A DNA stretch of 64,000 bases from Neckera pumila (GCA_963969595.1 OZ018409.1:24689282-24753281); one strand, 5' to 3'; shown: positions 1-13,366, counted from the stretch's first letter. A program made the numbers and translations. Notes: generated by a model from the sequence alone, not told the origin.

Positions 1-2396
1 CGAGCGAGGAAGAAGACGTGCCTGTGGCGGTGGAAGAGAGCTTCTCGGGGAACTACATCGTGGTATTCGACCCTCTGGATGGCTCCGCCAACGTCGATGC
101 TGCCGTGTCCACGGGGTCGATCTTCGGAATTTATGCCGGCAATGAGGAATGCTTGACCAATCTCGGAGAGGACCTCACTGTAAGTTTTTCATCTTAAGTC
201 GCATTTCAATCCTGGGGAACTTTGGGGATTCAAACTCAGCAGTAGTTGTTTCCCTACTGCACCGACAGCATTGTGAAATTTACAGCTAGCGTGATTCCAT
301 ATGTTTCCATTCAGGGTTGACTTGTATCGTCTTCATGAGTTCATGCAGGTAACATTCAATTATCAGGGAACGAATTAGGGTTAGGTTATGCATCTCATGA
401 AACTCGGGTTCAGGTTTGATCTAATTTTTCTGAGAAAAGGACATTTTGTGTGAAGTTTGTCACTCAGTTGCACATCAGCAGAGTTTAATTTCAGCTATCG
501 TGCTTTTACGAAATGTTTCCATTGAGAGCTGATTTTTGAATCCGAGCGCGATCGTCTTCATGCATGTCACATTTTATTATCAGGAAAAAGAATTAGGATT
601 TAGACGATTCATCTTACGAAACTCCGGTAATTCAGTTCCAGCTAGACCTATTTTTCACTGAGAGATGCATTCACCTGAGCTCTAAGTTCGATTAATTATG
701 TCGTACCCTCCAAAAGAGTTAATTCTTTTGGTTCTTGTGCAGATAGACGAGCAAGCGCAGAAGTGCGTGGTGGACGTTTGCCAACCCGGCAGTAACCTCC
801 TGGCGGCGGGATATTGCATGTACTCAAGCTCCGTGGTGTTGGTGCTCTCAGTCGGCGATGGCGTCTACGGCTTCACCCTCGACCCACTCTACGGGGAGTT
901 CGTGCTCACGCACGAGAAGATACGAATCCCCAAGAACACGAAGAAGCTGTACTCGTTCAACGAGGGCAGGTATTATGCTTTTTACTCAAATTTTAGCCCA
1001 ATAGCTAGATTTCTTGGCTAAAATTAAAGGAGCTTTCGAGGGCAATCAGTCGGAAATGCAGGATTCGCTACAAGAAATAATGTCACAGTGAGCCCCAAAT
1101 GTATCAAATACAGTAAATAGGCTGCGAATGTTATGACACGTGGTTATTGAGAAATCTGAAGTGTTCTACCAAAATGGCTATCAAGAGTTAATTGGAAGCT
1201 GTAGTAAATGTTTCATGATTTTGGAAACAAGTTAACAACATGACTGCAGGTACGAGCTTTGGGACGACAAGGTCAAGAGCTACGTCGACAGCTTGAAAGT
1301 GCCGGACGCGGACGGCGAGACCTACTCGTGCCGCTACATTGGCAGCCTGGTGGTGGATTTCCACCGGACCATGCTGTATGGCGGGATTTATGGCTACCCC
1401 CGAGATGCTAATAGCCCCAATAGCAAGCTGCGGTTGCTGTACGAGTGTGCTCCCATGAGCTACTTGGTTGAGCAGGCAGGTGGGAAAAGCTCCGATGGCC
1501 AACGCAGGATTTTGGACATTCAACCTGAGGAGGTGCGTGCACATCTATCTCAGCTGTCAAATGATTATTATGATTTTAATTTTAATTCTATGTTTTCTGC
1601 GAGATGATTTGTTGTGAAATGTCTACTTGTTCAACAGCTGTGCTGTCAATGTAAATCCTTGTTTGTGATGTTCATGCTTGTCAATTGCATGATACTCTAA
1701 GTTCTTGAACATGAAAGTTTAGAGACAGCAGTGTGTAGGTTGGCATGCCTTAAACCATTATTGACCTTAAACTGCCAGAATCTATTGCAGTTGGACATTT
1801 CGGCTTGCTTTGAGCGCTGAAATGTCCACCTGCATGAGATAGTGACGTTAAGATCAATGGTGGTTGGAGGCCTGCCTACCTTATTGAGGACTCAGCATGT
1901 AGGCCTAGTGTTTTATTTGGTGTTTGGTATTGAAAGGGACGAAGTATTACCGTATCCGGAGTGTGAGAAATTAAGAGTGTCTTTAAAAACGAAAACGCAA
2001 TGAGAGAAACTCTGGACCATTTCTTGTAAAATAATTATTACATACTAATTTATTGCCATTCTAGACTTACCCCAAACCCCTACTTGCTCCATAGGGTTTG
2101 TGATCCATAAGGATATTCAAAGAGCATCCTAATGACAAAACTGGAGGGTCTTCATCATGATTTTCAAAGCATCATGCTTGGAGAGAAGAAACCCTCTTGT
2201 ATGCTTGGTTTCCTCTTTCTGGTTCTCTTTTGTAAAAACTAGCCAAAGTTTGTTTCCATTACGAAACTTGAATTTGAACACTTCAGAGTCTGATAATGTG
2301 CTGTTTGAGTGGATTGCTGTGCAGGTTCACCAACGCTGCCCGCTGTACTTTGGCAGTCCAGAAGAGGTGGACACGGTAATGAGTTTTTTAGCTTGA
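1..2396 (+). CDS. FBP: chloroplast fructose-1,6-bisphosphatase, redox-regulated type (3' part)
   Basis: This is the 3' part of a gene whose first exons lie left of the window. The enzyme hydrolyses fructose-1,6-bisphosphate to fructose-6-phosphate in the Calvin-Benson cycle in the chloroplast stroma. Exons read as 1-179 (frame from base 3), 743-969, 1250-1532 and 2325-2396. All three introns are GT-AG and phases match, giving 252 residues and a TGA stop. Visible landmarks are the metal-binding loop FDPLDGS (residues 22-28), [19 protein letters not shown], the phosphate-binding region around RYIGSLV..DFHRT, and [11 protein letters not shown] near the C-terminus. Cysteines at partial-protein positions 50, 67 and 72 match the three cysteines of the thioredoxin-f regulatory loop of chloroplast isoform I; cytosolic and chloroplast type II enzymes lack this arrangement. 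The first intron splits that loop. Oddities: GSAN where most relatives have GSSN, and VDFHRT where plants usually have GDFHRT. The product call is firm. Confidence 0.95.
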
Positions 2397-4313
2397 GCTG
2401 TGTACATCCTTGTGCAGGTTGTAAATTTTTTGTTGACCACTGTGCCGTGATTCAGTCACAGAATTCTTCGTTAGTGACTAATGTTATTTTCTGCACACAG
2501 GGACCCATTGTCATCACTCTCTACTGATGGAATGCCATATTTCTCATGTTTTCCAGTGGATGTTGCAAATTTGTTGCATATGGCAGATGATATGTTTGTA
2601 AGAATGAGAACGTGACAACCCTGAGATACTACCTTCAGTCAGTAGTAGTCTTTATTGATGTGCATTGGTTATTGCATACGAGTCCATTTCGATCTAAGCT
2701 ACCTCCAAACGATACATCAATCTCTATCTGTGCCCATGTGATATATTTTAGTAGAAGTACCTCAACAAACTCTTCATGTATGTTGATCTTCCAATCCAGA
2801 GCAATTCTTCTTCTGGTAAGGTAACTATGCTTAAAATGTTTTCATAAGCATTTGAGCATAGTTCGTATTACTAGGTTGTGTAAGGGTTTTGCGGGCTCTT
2901 GTCAACTATGGATTCTAGATTCTCTTAGCGTGCATTCTTTTTTTGGATTATGTTATTGTAGTCACACAAGCCTTTCACGGGGGTTTGAGTTTTTTTTACC
3001 CTATTTTGGACCATCAATTTTGTATTTCATGACTAGGATTACATAGGATTAAGAGTTCTCAACTGAAAAATCCAACTTTGGCAAACAGCATGTGGTGATT
3101 TAAATCACAAACCATCAAAGTGATTGATCAAAGTGTGCATACATGTAGTCTTGTTCATGTGTGAAAATAAAATCTCATAAGGTAGTAGGGTTTTCTAAAA
3201 TAGAGATGTTTAAAATCTCATAAGGTAGTAGGGTTTTCTGAAATAGAAATGTTTGAAGCGGCTAGGGTTTTTGTATTCGGTTTTGTTTGTTACCACCCCT
3301 CAACTTCATAATTCATTTGCGTATAGTTCTGTGCACATTATTGTGAGATCTTTGGTGCATTGTGAAGCTGTGCTTGTGTAGATTGTATAGTGGTGAGGGT
3401 TCTTTTAATTTTTTTTGTATGCCTCGGTCATCTAAGTCACAAAGCTCCATGCCCTATGGCAACTCTGAAGTGGTGATTCAATATATCCAAAACGGTGGAA
3501 AGTCACACCTTCAATTGGCATGAATCAATCTTTGGTAGCTCACTTGAAAAGGAGATCGCTAAGGAGCTCGAGAAGCAAAGAAAAGGTATCCAAGATATCT
3601 TACTGTGAGAGAGGGTGATACTATGTGACCCTGCTTACAAAAGGTCCTCTTGGAACTGCATCAAACATAGCAACAAAACTTCAAACAAAATCAAGTAAAA
3701 ATGTTTCTAACATAGTTGAGAGGCATGCTTTGAGAGCGGAAGGTTTGGTTGCATATGTGCAATAGAGGAAGCCTTTTTTGGCATGAAGACATGTTATGCT
3801 ATGGTTGAAATTTGCTTGAAGGTATGCAAATTGGACCATTCATAATTGGAAACAAGTTATCTTTAGTGACACTACAAGGAAACAGGGCCCAAATCAACAA
3901 TTTCTCTAAAAAAAAAAAATAGGTTTAATTCCAATGATAAGTCACAGTGTTGAATTATAGATGGAGAACATGTCCAACCGTAGCATGTCTATCAAACAGT
4001 CAAATATGGTGAGCATATCATGATTTGGGATTGTATGACAACTTCTGGACCTAGAGCTTGGTACAAAATTGAAGGTATGATGGATTAGTATGTGTCCAAA
4101 TTTTTTTTGGAAAACTTCTTGTGGTCTACAATCCTGCATTACAATATGGTTCTAAGCAATGTGGTGTTTGTACATGACAAAGATCCCAAATATACAAGTA
4201 AGATGGTGCAATGATGGCGTAAATCACATCCATTTCAATTTCTCTAATAGCCTGCTTAATATCCAAAATTTGAATCCCATGGAGCATTTTGGGGCTCTCT
4301 TGAAACGATGTTT
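2397..4313. other. intergenic region downstream of FBPase, no gene seen
   Basis: This is AT-rich non-coding sequence. Only short ORFs without recognisable motifs occur on either strand. The first few hundred bases should hold the FBPase 3' UTR, but I cannot fix its end. A short tandem duplication lies inside it at 3169-3254. Confidence 0.5.
3169..3254. repeat. tandem duplication, two 43-bp units
   Basis: Two consecutive 43-base units, each containing AATCTCATAAGGTAGTAGGG, differ at only a few bases. There is no sign of function; a recent local duplication is the simplest explanation. Confidence 0.8.
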
Positions 4314-5639
4314 GAACACTACAAGAAAATGAGTGTTTTATGATTGCAAAATATGATTGCATTAAATCGTAAAATGTGAAAATATGACTCCGACAAAAAT
4401 CATTGTAGATGACTCCCAATATGACTTTGCCTAGTCATTACCAATGAGTCATATTTTGCACAGTCATATGCGTTGAGGGTATATTTAGCCATATTTAGAT
4501 GTATTTTGCCAACGTTGCGTACATGTTGACTATCATTGTAGGCTTGATTTTCTCATAACTAGCACGGGCAAATAAAAAAATCCTACATGGAATATGACTC
4601 CGTTGAGTAATATTTTTGGCTGACGTGGAATATAACTGTAGTGAGTCATATTTTGGTTAGCGTGGCATATGATTGTAGTGAGTCATATTTTGGTTGACAT
4701 GACATATGACTACGATGAGTTATTTTTTTGCTTATATGGAATGTAATTCTTGCGAGTCATATTTTCTGTTGATGTAACTGTTAGGGATGTGACTATTATG
4801 GATGTGACTGCTATGAGTAATATTTTTGGCTAATGTAACAATTCACATGAAATGTTATCATTGTAGTAATTTTATACGTGAATGTAGTCATATTTCTAAA
4901 AGTATAGAGTCATTTTTTTGGCATGGTTGTGTGCATTATGTGACTACAACCAATCATATTTTGGCTAAGATATTTTATGAAATATAACTCAAAATAAATG
5001 ACAATCCAGATAAGTAAGAGTCACATTCTTTACATTTGTGTGCATTGTTTGTAATTGGAGTGACTAAGGTTTATAGTAGCTTCTTTCATGAACAACAATC
5101 ACGTTTTTTTGTACATCATAAATAGACATGATGCATTAGAGTCATGCATCAATATGATTTAGTAGCTAAATCAAAGACTCCATCCAATCAAAAGGATTTT
5201 TGAGATGTACAGGAGACAATCATACTAGAGAAAGTAAAGAAAAAAAGAATGTGATTCATTTCAAAAGATATTTATTAGTCACTAAAATAAAAACATATCA
5301 CAATGACACTCTATAAGTACATATTTCTATATACTTATAGGACCTATATTCCTTACAAAAATATGAAGATGTTGTCTTTTTGATGTTGCAAGTAGCCTTC
5401 AATAACTTCATTCCAACTTGTTGCCTACATATACAATCAAGGAGGTTATTTTTTAGTGAATGAACAATATACTTCAACCTTCAAAGATTTAAGACAACAC
5501 AAAATATATAGCGCAAGCTTAAAATAAGAAAAATTGATAAGCAGTATGTCTTTAGAAATTGCAAATAAATAGGAAGAAAGAATAACAATGTTAATAGAAG
5601 GAATAAAAAGCAAAAGGTAGCAAATGTTAAGAGGTAACA

Positions 5640-6190
5640 ACAAGCAAGAGGTAAGATGCAACAAGATGTAATCAAAAGCAAGAAGATGTAACGAAAAGCA
5701 CAAGTCAAGAGGCAAGAAAATACAACAAATAACAAAAAGAAACAAGAACTAGGATGCAACAAGAAGCAATAAGAAGTTTGGATCAAGATGCAACAACAAG
5801 AAAATGAGAAGCAAGAACTAAAGAAGCAACAAGAAGCAGAAACTAAGATGTAACAAGAAGAAACTAAAAGCAAGGAGCAAGAACTAAGAGGCAACAAGAG
5901 AAAACTAAAAGCAAGGAGCAAAAACTAAGAAGCAACAAAAAGAAATTAAAAGCAAGGAACAAAAACAAAGAAACAACAAGACGAAACTAAAAGCAAGGAG
6001 CAAGAACTAAGAGGCAACAAAAAGAAAGAACTAATAAGCAACAACAAGCAAGAATTAAGAAGAAAAAAGAAGCAAGATCTAAAAGGTATTAACAAGAAAC
6101 AAAAACTTATTAGCAACAAGAACTATGAGCTAGAAAGCAACAAGGAGCAAAACGTAGGAGGCAACAAGAAACAAAGAAGAAGGAGAAGAA
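5640..6190. repeat. purine-rich low-complexity tract
   Basis: About 550 bases of degenerate AAGCAACAAGAAGC-like units with very few pyrimidines on the plus strand. It lies inside the CACTA element. Stop-free stretches on the minus strand here follow from base composition. Confidence 0.8.
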
Positions 6191-6253
6191 AGAAAAAAGT
6201 TAGGCAAATATTGCATTTGAGAGGGCAGCTACAAAAGAAATGGTAGCTAGGGT

Positions 6254-7203
6254 TTTAAAACCCTAAATAAATGGCAGCTAGGGTTCCATGACTATATTCT
6301 CACCGCAAACACTTGAAAACTACCATTTATAGTACAAGTATCCAATTTTTGAAAAAAAAAATTCTTTACACATATAACCGTCGGATCTTGTAGTATGGTG
6401 ACTTGAAAATATGTGAAAAAAATTCAAGAATTTCCACTGCGTGGATTGCAAGATATATGCATTCAAATTCACTAAAACCATTTTTTTGGCCCTACGAAAA
6501 AACAGGACAGCAGCACTTCACAAGCTCAATTTTCACTAAAAAAATGTCCAAAATGATGGTGCTTCTTTGGGTTCTTTTTTCGAGACAAGTTTTCTACATG
6601 CTTAAAAATTTTCACTTCATTTAGAATTGTACAACATATAGGAAAAAAGTTGTAAATAGATAGTAGTAGAGAATGATTCAAAATACAAAATTGTCAAGAA
6701 TTTAATTATGGAATTGAAAAATGCCTATCCCACTGGTGGCAATGTTGTAATAAATAATCTACATCTTAGGATTTTATTTTTTTCAAAGAATATTGAAAAT
6801 TGAGTAAGATAAAGGACTTCAAAATTTATATTAGAGTAGAAAATCCATAACTGCCCGCAAACTTAAAATCTTCATAACTTTTGACTCATTGATCAAAATG
6901 GGATGATTCAAAGCTTTTTACCTATACATAACTCTAAAAAAACAATTTCAAATTTTTATTTTCAAAAGAAGTGATTTTTTTATTATCTTCTTGGATTGCC
7001 TAGTTACAAAAAAAAGTAACGTATTAGGCCATAACTTTTGACTCGTATTTTCAAATGTTATGAAATTTTGTGCATATGAAAGATTTTCCTCGCCCCCACC
7101 TTCTATTAAAATTTCAGCCAAAAATATGGAAATTTCTAGTCATACGTACCTGCCCAAAATTTCTATACGGCCAAAAAACGCATGTTGGTCCTTTAGGGGT
7201 TAA
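6254..7203 (-). mobile_element. TTAA-flanked non-autonomous element, family A copy 1
   Basis: This is a diverged copy of the elements at 16276-17198 and 18321-19243, in the same orientation as the latter. The right end reads GGTCCTTTAGGGG and is followed by TTAA at 7200-7203. Shared blocks include GGATCTTGTAGTATGGT, the stretch near 6841-6900 (CTGCCCGCAAAC, TTTGACTCATTGA) and the GCATGTTGGTCC terminus. The left end is disturbed: TTAA at 6254 is followed by ACCCTAAA and then a partial duplication of GGCAGCTAGGGTT, so that boundary is approximate. It is inserted in the CACTA element and has no coding capacity. Confidence 0.75.
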
Positions 7204-8405
7204 AATCCTAGTCATGTGACTTGTCCTAGTCATATTGTCATACATAAAACTTATTCTAGTCATGTATATGACTTGCTTTAGTCATGGGACTTACCTCAAT
7301 CCTGTGACTGCCAAATATGACTTTATCAAGCAATTAAGCTATTTTAACAACCAAATTTGATCCAAAGTGGATTCATATTGACACTAAAACTCTACAAAAT
7401 GCATGAAGAAAAGTTGCAAGACCTTAAGGACCTACAACTATGGCTAGAAAAGGACATCCAAATAGATGCCACGCATTTATTAAAGTATCTACACTCATGC
7501 ATAAAGTGTACGAGAGCAAAAATATTTGATAGAGGCACGATTTAAAAGCATCTTTGAAGCAAAAAAAGGGATAATGCTTTTATAATCTATATCTTTGTAA
7601 GAACATTTAAACAACCATCTATTTATTGCATTACAAGCATGTAAATGCCCACAGTAAGCCTCAATCTTCATATGAATAATTTTGTGAATTCTTAGGGCCT
7701 TACAAAGACTTTTATAAATGTGGCTCGTATAACATTGCTGAGAACTTTTTTAAAAAGAAACAAACTTCAATACAGGACACACCTGAAGGTTTTATTTATA
7801 TCCTTAAAATAAAACATGCACAACTATGTTCTTTGTTGGTGAGTTTGAATCCTAAGCTGGATATTTAAATGTTGTTCAATTGGCATTCTAAGCAATGAAC
7901 AAGTATTTTTCAAATGATAGAGTATAAGCAGAAGTGTAAGTGATTCACATCTTAACAAAAGCTAATACAAACTGTAAAAGTTAGAGGTTTTGAATGGTTT
8001 TGACAGATCTAGGTCAAAATTCTAGATTTCCAAATCCAAGCTGAAAAATTCAAAAAATTTATTTGCTTAAGTTATAGGGAATTGCATGCCTATTTTAAAA
8101 TAGTAAAAATCTTAATAATGCAATATTTTCAGCAAAATTATGGATATATGTAGTTTTGACTCGAATTAATTCTTCAAGGCTTCATCCAACATTTTTGTCT
8201 AGCCCATTTTCTTCTAGAATAATTTTTATTTTTAAAATTGGATTCTAAATGTCACCTAAATTTTAAAGTTCTATTTTAGTTTGAATTGATGAATTTTGAT
8301 ATTTTTTTATAAAACTAATGTTATTGACTATCCAATTTCATTGTATTATATCCTCATTAAATTTTATTTATTTTTGAAACTATGATGTGGTATTGGAAAC
8401 CTAGA

Positions 8406-10420
8406 CATTAGGAAGAATTGGAGCCCTCAAAGGGGCTGTGAGTGAGGGGAACGAGGGAACAGCAACTGATTTTATTTTTTTTTTCAATAAAAAAATGTTT
8501 TTTAGGTACTTCCCTTATAGAGTCAGGGTAGATTCTTGTTCCTTTTTGCAAGTCAGACTCATTTCAGGGAAGTCCAAATCAGTTTTGTGATCAGGAAAAC
8601 CTTGGTACTAGCAAGAGATGAAACCAGATTAGCTCTACAAGCTTTGCATGTTCTGGCGGATCCAGTATAGCAATAGTAACCGCTCAGTAAGACCAAGCAA
8701 TATTGATGGTTAATCAGTTTGTCAATAAGGATTCAGTCCTTTACAAACAGTTCAAGCTAGTTCAATCAGTTGAAGCTAGTTGAGTCTGATATGAGCTAAT
8801 GAACCAGAACGTGAAGTATAATCATAATGCTTTTCCATTGTTAATAAGAAAACTCCTATAACAACAAAGAAAACAAAATAGAGTACGATGATAATTCCTT
8901 TCAGTTGTCAAACTTTTGCCGTAAGAAACTTTATGAAAGTGAAAGCAGCTTGCAAGTGTATCGCAAAGTCTGTGTGCTTTAGCTGAGAACCAGAAACTCT
9001 GATGGAGTACTGTGTAAGCAAAAAGCATCGACTAAATTTAATTACCAGTACTAACAAGCAGGAATGGAAAGCTAAGTAATGCAAAGGAGTTGGTGGTCCC
9101 AGCAAAGCATAATCAGACAAACAGGATCTTCATCCGCCCATGCAGTAGTTTGAGATTTTTAGAAAAAATTCCCAGGAGGTGGTACTCCTCACCTGCACCC
9201 ATGGAAACAAACGACAAGGTATGAAGTTAGTGACCGCATGCGAGGTGTCTACAGAATACCACAAACTTGTTATCGTTATTCACCAGAGAACTTGTTCAAA
9301 CAAACTCAACATCAAAGCTAAGTCGTGACAAATTTTTGCTAAATCAACACCTGTTGGCCGCTATTTTGAGACCCGAGCACCGTTTCAAACAGCTGCCACA
9401 ATCCCCTGCTGAGCTCAAGCTACAGTAGTGTAGTCTCCTCCGAGTAACAAGTTGTGAATGAATCTCAAACAACACCTAGGTATGCAGTAAAAAAATTTTT
9501 TAACACACTCCTGGATGAGTCCAAATGGGGAGTAGAAGCTCGGTGGTTTCCACAGCATTCAAGCTTTTGGTTACCCACTTCTGTATTCATCTTTAACTTG
9601 GCGAGTTAAGGCAAGATCTTCCAAGAAGGCCGCCAAATCTTATTTTATTTCTGACATAAGACAGAGAGGAGTCCAGTGGCTCTTGCTCTTCCTTTGTCTG
9701 TATTCTCGAGAGGAGTTGGTTAACAGTAAGCTTAACTGTGTACAACAGAGTTCAGCTTGATTAACTAACTACAAGTTCAGTAAATAACTGAATTTGAAAG
9801 GGCCATATTGTTTAATGAAAGAGATATGGAATCGATAAGGAGTCAATATGGAATCAATTTCTAATATATACTGTATCAAAGTATATAGGTAAAAACCTTA
9901 TTGGTCAGCGGTAGACTTTTAGAAGAATTCTGGAATTTGCACCAAGAATTCTAAGTCTAAAAAAGAAAAAAAGAAAAAAAAAAAAAAAAAAAATCCCCCT
10001 CTAGCGAACGGGAGAGCCTGGACAGCGCCCGACACTGGCACTGAACCTTATTTTAATATTTAAAAAAACATACAAATAGTTAATTTAAATTTATTTTTTT
10101 ATTTTTTTATTTTTTGGAATCTGATGTGGCACCATGGTGACCACATCAGCTTCCTAATTTGAGAATTAGTTTATTTTAATTATTTTATTATTATTTTTAT
10201 ATTTTATATTTTTATATTATTATTTTATTATTAATTTGTATTATTTTAATTATTTTAATTATAATTATAATATTATATTATTATTATGAATTTTTAAAAA
10301 TTTTAAAAATGAACCCCCCTGTTCGAAAACAGAGGCGTTCCCCTCAAAGGGGCTGCACCTCCCTGAGGGGAACTCCTCAAAGGGAAGCAGCCCCTTTGAG
10401 GGTTGCCATTTTTCCTAATG
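8406..10420. mobile_element. inverted-repeat-bounded insertion, about 2 kb, unclassified
   Basis: The left end has CATTAGGAAGAATTGG followed by CCCTCAAAGGGGCTG. The right end is its imperfect reverse complement (10388-10420), so terminal inverted repeats of about 33 bp bound the segment. The inside is AT-rich, with a poly-A tract near 9960-9993 and a hairpin-forming GC-rich patch at 10310-10400. I see no coding region. A clear target duplication is not visible, so superfamily and exact ends are uncertain. It sits inside the CACTA element. Confidence 0.5.
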
Positions 10421-11925
10421 AATCACCTAGAATAAATGATTTTGAATTTAGAATTGGATTTTGTTGAATTCTTAGAAATGTAACTTAAACCTCTAATTTA
10501 TAATGTAATTGTAGTTTCTGCAAGAAAAAAAATAGCAGAGTGCCAAATTTAAGGACATGTCTTGGAACCCATTTCTACCACATCCCTATTCTCCAATAAA
10601 CATATTTTAATTGTATCCTAAAGCCTACATTGATCCATTTTTGTCACATTTTTGTATCTTTGTGTATACAATTTAAATATCAACTCTTACAACAAGGTAT
10701 ATAAATTCTATCTATGATCATTCTTACTCTTTTTATTCAACCTATTTCTTTCTACTTCCCCCTCTTGACTTTCTCCAAATTATCTTTTTTACTTTTCTTT
10801 TCTATTTTTTGGGATATTTTGGAATTGCAACTCCATAACCTTCAATTTACATTATTAGTTTAAATATAATGCATTAGATTTCACTTTGATTCAACCAATC
10901 TAATTAGTTCTTAATTTGTATCATCCATCATAATCAATCAACATAATCAATCAACCTCACAGTAAGATAGTGAATTAAGGCAAGCCTTGTTTTCATCTTG
11001 GATTCTCTTCTTTGGTCCTGCCTCGGTGATGCAATTTGTCCTTAGGCTTCAATTCTTCTCTAATTTTTCCCTGAATCCTTGAATAAAATTTAAATTGTAT
11101 CTTCTTGTGAATTGCTTCATTCCTTTCTACTTTCCTTCTAAGTCCTACAAATTTTTTTAATATATTTATTAAAACAAAAACATGTTCCTATCAAAGGCCA
11201 TCTAAAAATGAGGCATCCCTTCCAGTACAATGGACCGAGAATGAACCCATCAATTGATTCCTATTATTATCTTGCTTTATTTTTCTCTACTTCACTTGTG
11301 AATCCTACAAAAAACTTAAATTTATTAATTGTAATAAAACATGTGCTACCCTAAAATATTGGACGCCAATTGTATAATGGATACAACATACAAAAAAAAA
11401 TAAAAAATAAAAAGGCATGAAATAAAGTCACACTTACATCCCAAAGGAATACAAGAGGATCATCTTAGATTGCTCACCTTTTTCTTGTGCTGCCCAAGAA
11501 AAAAAAATCACTACCAAAAAAATGTGACTATAAAACATGACTGATAAAAAAATATGACTACAAAATATGACTGACGCTAAAATATGACTGTTCACCCAAA
11601 TTTCCCTTTGGCTGTCTCTCCCCACAAAAAATGTCACTATCGTAGAGATATGCCTGCAAAATATAACTCAATAAAAATATGATTGGCAAATATGACTCTG
11701 CGTTCCCCAAACATGTTCTCTTGCTGTTCCCAATGAAATACTTTGGCGTTCCCAGTGACGTATACTATACATCCGTGAAGTACAAGGCCAAAATATGACT
11801 ACCAGTCATATTTTGCAATCATATTTTTCACCAAGGTGTTGGCCTCCAAGAATATGACTATGAGTAGTCGCCAGTCATCCCCAGTCATATTTTTGCAGCT
11901 ATGAAATACTTGTTTTCTTGTAGTA

Positions 11926-13173
11926 GAATGAATCTTCTACATCTCCAAGGGGAATTGAAGAATTATAGGAGTGGGTAAATTTCTCCTAGTTTCAGTCCAG
12001 AAGATTGCATGGCATTGAATAAGAGCATGCCACAAAGAATTGTTGTTGTATTGGCTGCCAGAGGCTATTGGATGGATTATTGAAGTTCAAAAGAAGTAGA
12101 CTGAACAATACTAAGTACTCGCATACAATTGTTGATTGTAATTTGTAAAAGATTGTCTAGTTTTTAATCTATGTATAGCTCTACGCACATGTACGTGACT
12201 CCATTTGCTTTTGAATGCAATTTTCAGCTTTGAAAAAGAGTATCTACATTGCTTGTAGTTGTCTGACAAAGTTGGCTTTTGGTACTCAATTTTGTTCCTA
12301 CTGTACAGAACATAAGGTAGACCAGCCCATTGTGGTCAAATGACCCATAGTGGACACCTAATGACCTCATGACAGTTTTGTTGGCCACAATCAATGTCTA
12401 ACTTGACACCAATGGAGGGATTAGTGACCTCATTAGGAACACTTCCTTTTTCAGTGTAAATCATTGTAGGAAGTGACTTTTTATGGCCTTCTACATTAGA
12501 AATTATTGTGACCACTTTAGGTGATTAAAAAGAGCATATTGGATACACTTTTTGTTGGTTATGGGTAGTCTACTGACTCTTTTGGACAGATCACTTCAAA
12601 AATCCATAACGAATTCATACTTTGTTTGAAAAATATAATTTCAAATGCTCTCACTATTTCTCGCACTTGTCTTCATGTGGGAAAAATTTGAAAACTTTCA
12701 GCTACGGCATGAGGGTAGACTCCAAAGTTTGACCACAATAGGCTGGTTTACCTTAATGCAAGGTTTAATGTCCAACTGTGAATTTAAAAATTCCAAAGTT
12801 TATCATATGCAATATTTGATAATTCATTTTGGCATTTTCCCGGAGTCTAAAATTTGGCCAAATTTTTGCCCTCAAAAGAAGGTTTGTAGGATTGGACTAT
12901 TGTCGTACGTTTAAGGTCTTATTTGGCAACTTGTTGTTGAAATAATTTAATTTTCACATTTTGACAATTTGGCAGCCTGTTTCAATTTTCCTGATTTTCT
13001 CTTATTTTCAGAATAGTTGAAAAGTTCTCAAATTATCCCAGCCTTGAAATTTCCTCAGATCTTCTCTTGAAATATTTTTAGATTTTCAAAAATAGTTTGT
13101 AGAATTTTTAAAATTTCCGGCACGATCAAAATTTTGCCTAGTTATTTACGAAGCTGACCTACAAGTACAGTAC
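11926..13173. other. non-coding segment with a dispersed repeat (about 12330-12660)
   Basis: No gene is seen. About 12330-12660 resembles 47110-47470: both share the blocks GGCCACAATC, GGGACCACTTTAGGT-like sequence, TAGTCTACTGACTC-like sequence and CTTCAAAAATCC-like sequence. This marks an old dispersed repeat without visible termini. Bases 12860-12910 also resemble 13400-13455, next to the first foldback. Confidence 0.5.
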
Positions 13174-13366
13174 TGAGTGTTACTCCGTATTACCTTTGTT
13201 TTTTTTTAATTTAATTTAATTTTTAATTTTTTTGACATAAATGAAGGTAAATTCCTTGCAGGAAAAAAAACAGTTACTCAGTTCCCTCACTATGATGGTT
13301 GAGAATGTTTGATGTTCATTTTGAGGAATGTCTGCTGGTCAGTAACTGAAGCAGTGTCGCATATGT
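13174..13366 (+). repeat. direct repeat, left copy
   Basis: About 190 bp from GAGTGTTACTCCGTATTACC to GCAGTGTCGCATATGT, repeated in the same orientation at 15226-15414 with small differences. The two copies bracket the paired foldbacks. Confidence 0.85.

Larger units (their letters stand above)
4317..11925. mobile_element. CACTA (En/Spm)-type transposon, non-coding, 7.6 kb
   Basis: The left end is CACTACAAGAAAA. The right end read inward is TACTACAAGAAAA, identical except for the terminal base. The element is flanked by GAA at 4314-4316 and 11926-11928, the 3-bp target duplication expected of CACTA elements. Both subterminal regions (about 4345-5000 and 11500-11900) carry many copies of AGTCATAT or its complement in both orientations, like the subterminal repeats that CACTA transposases bind; another cluster lies at 7200-7325. 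No transposase is readable: all ORFs are short and the long one near 5481-5921 is low-complexity. The element is therefore non-autonomous or badly decayed. It contains a purine-rich tract, a family A element and a 2 kb inverted-repeat insertion. Confidence 0.75.

Noticed and set aside
3866..3880. CACTACAAGGAAA, a possible CACTA terminus
   Set aside because: No partner end, target duplication or subterminal repeats could be found for it.
5446..5921. Long minus-strand ORFs rich in Cys, Ser, Leu and Phe
   Set aside because: They lie over the purine-rich low-complexity tract; lack of stops on the minus strand follows from composition.
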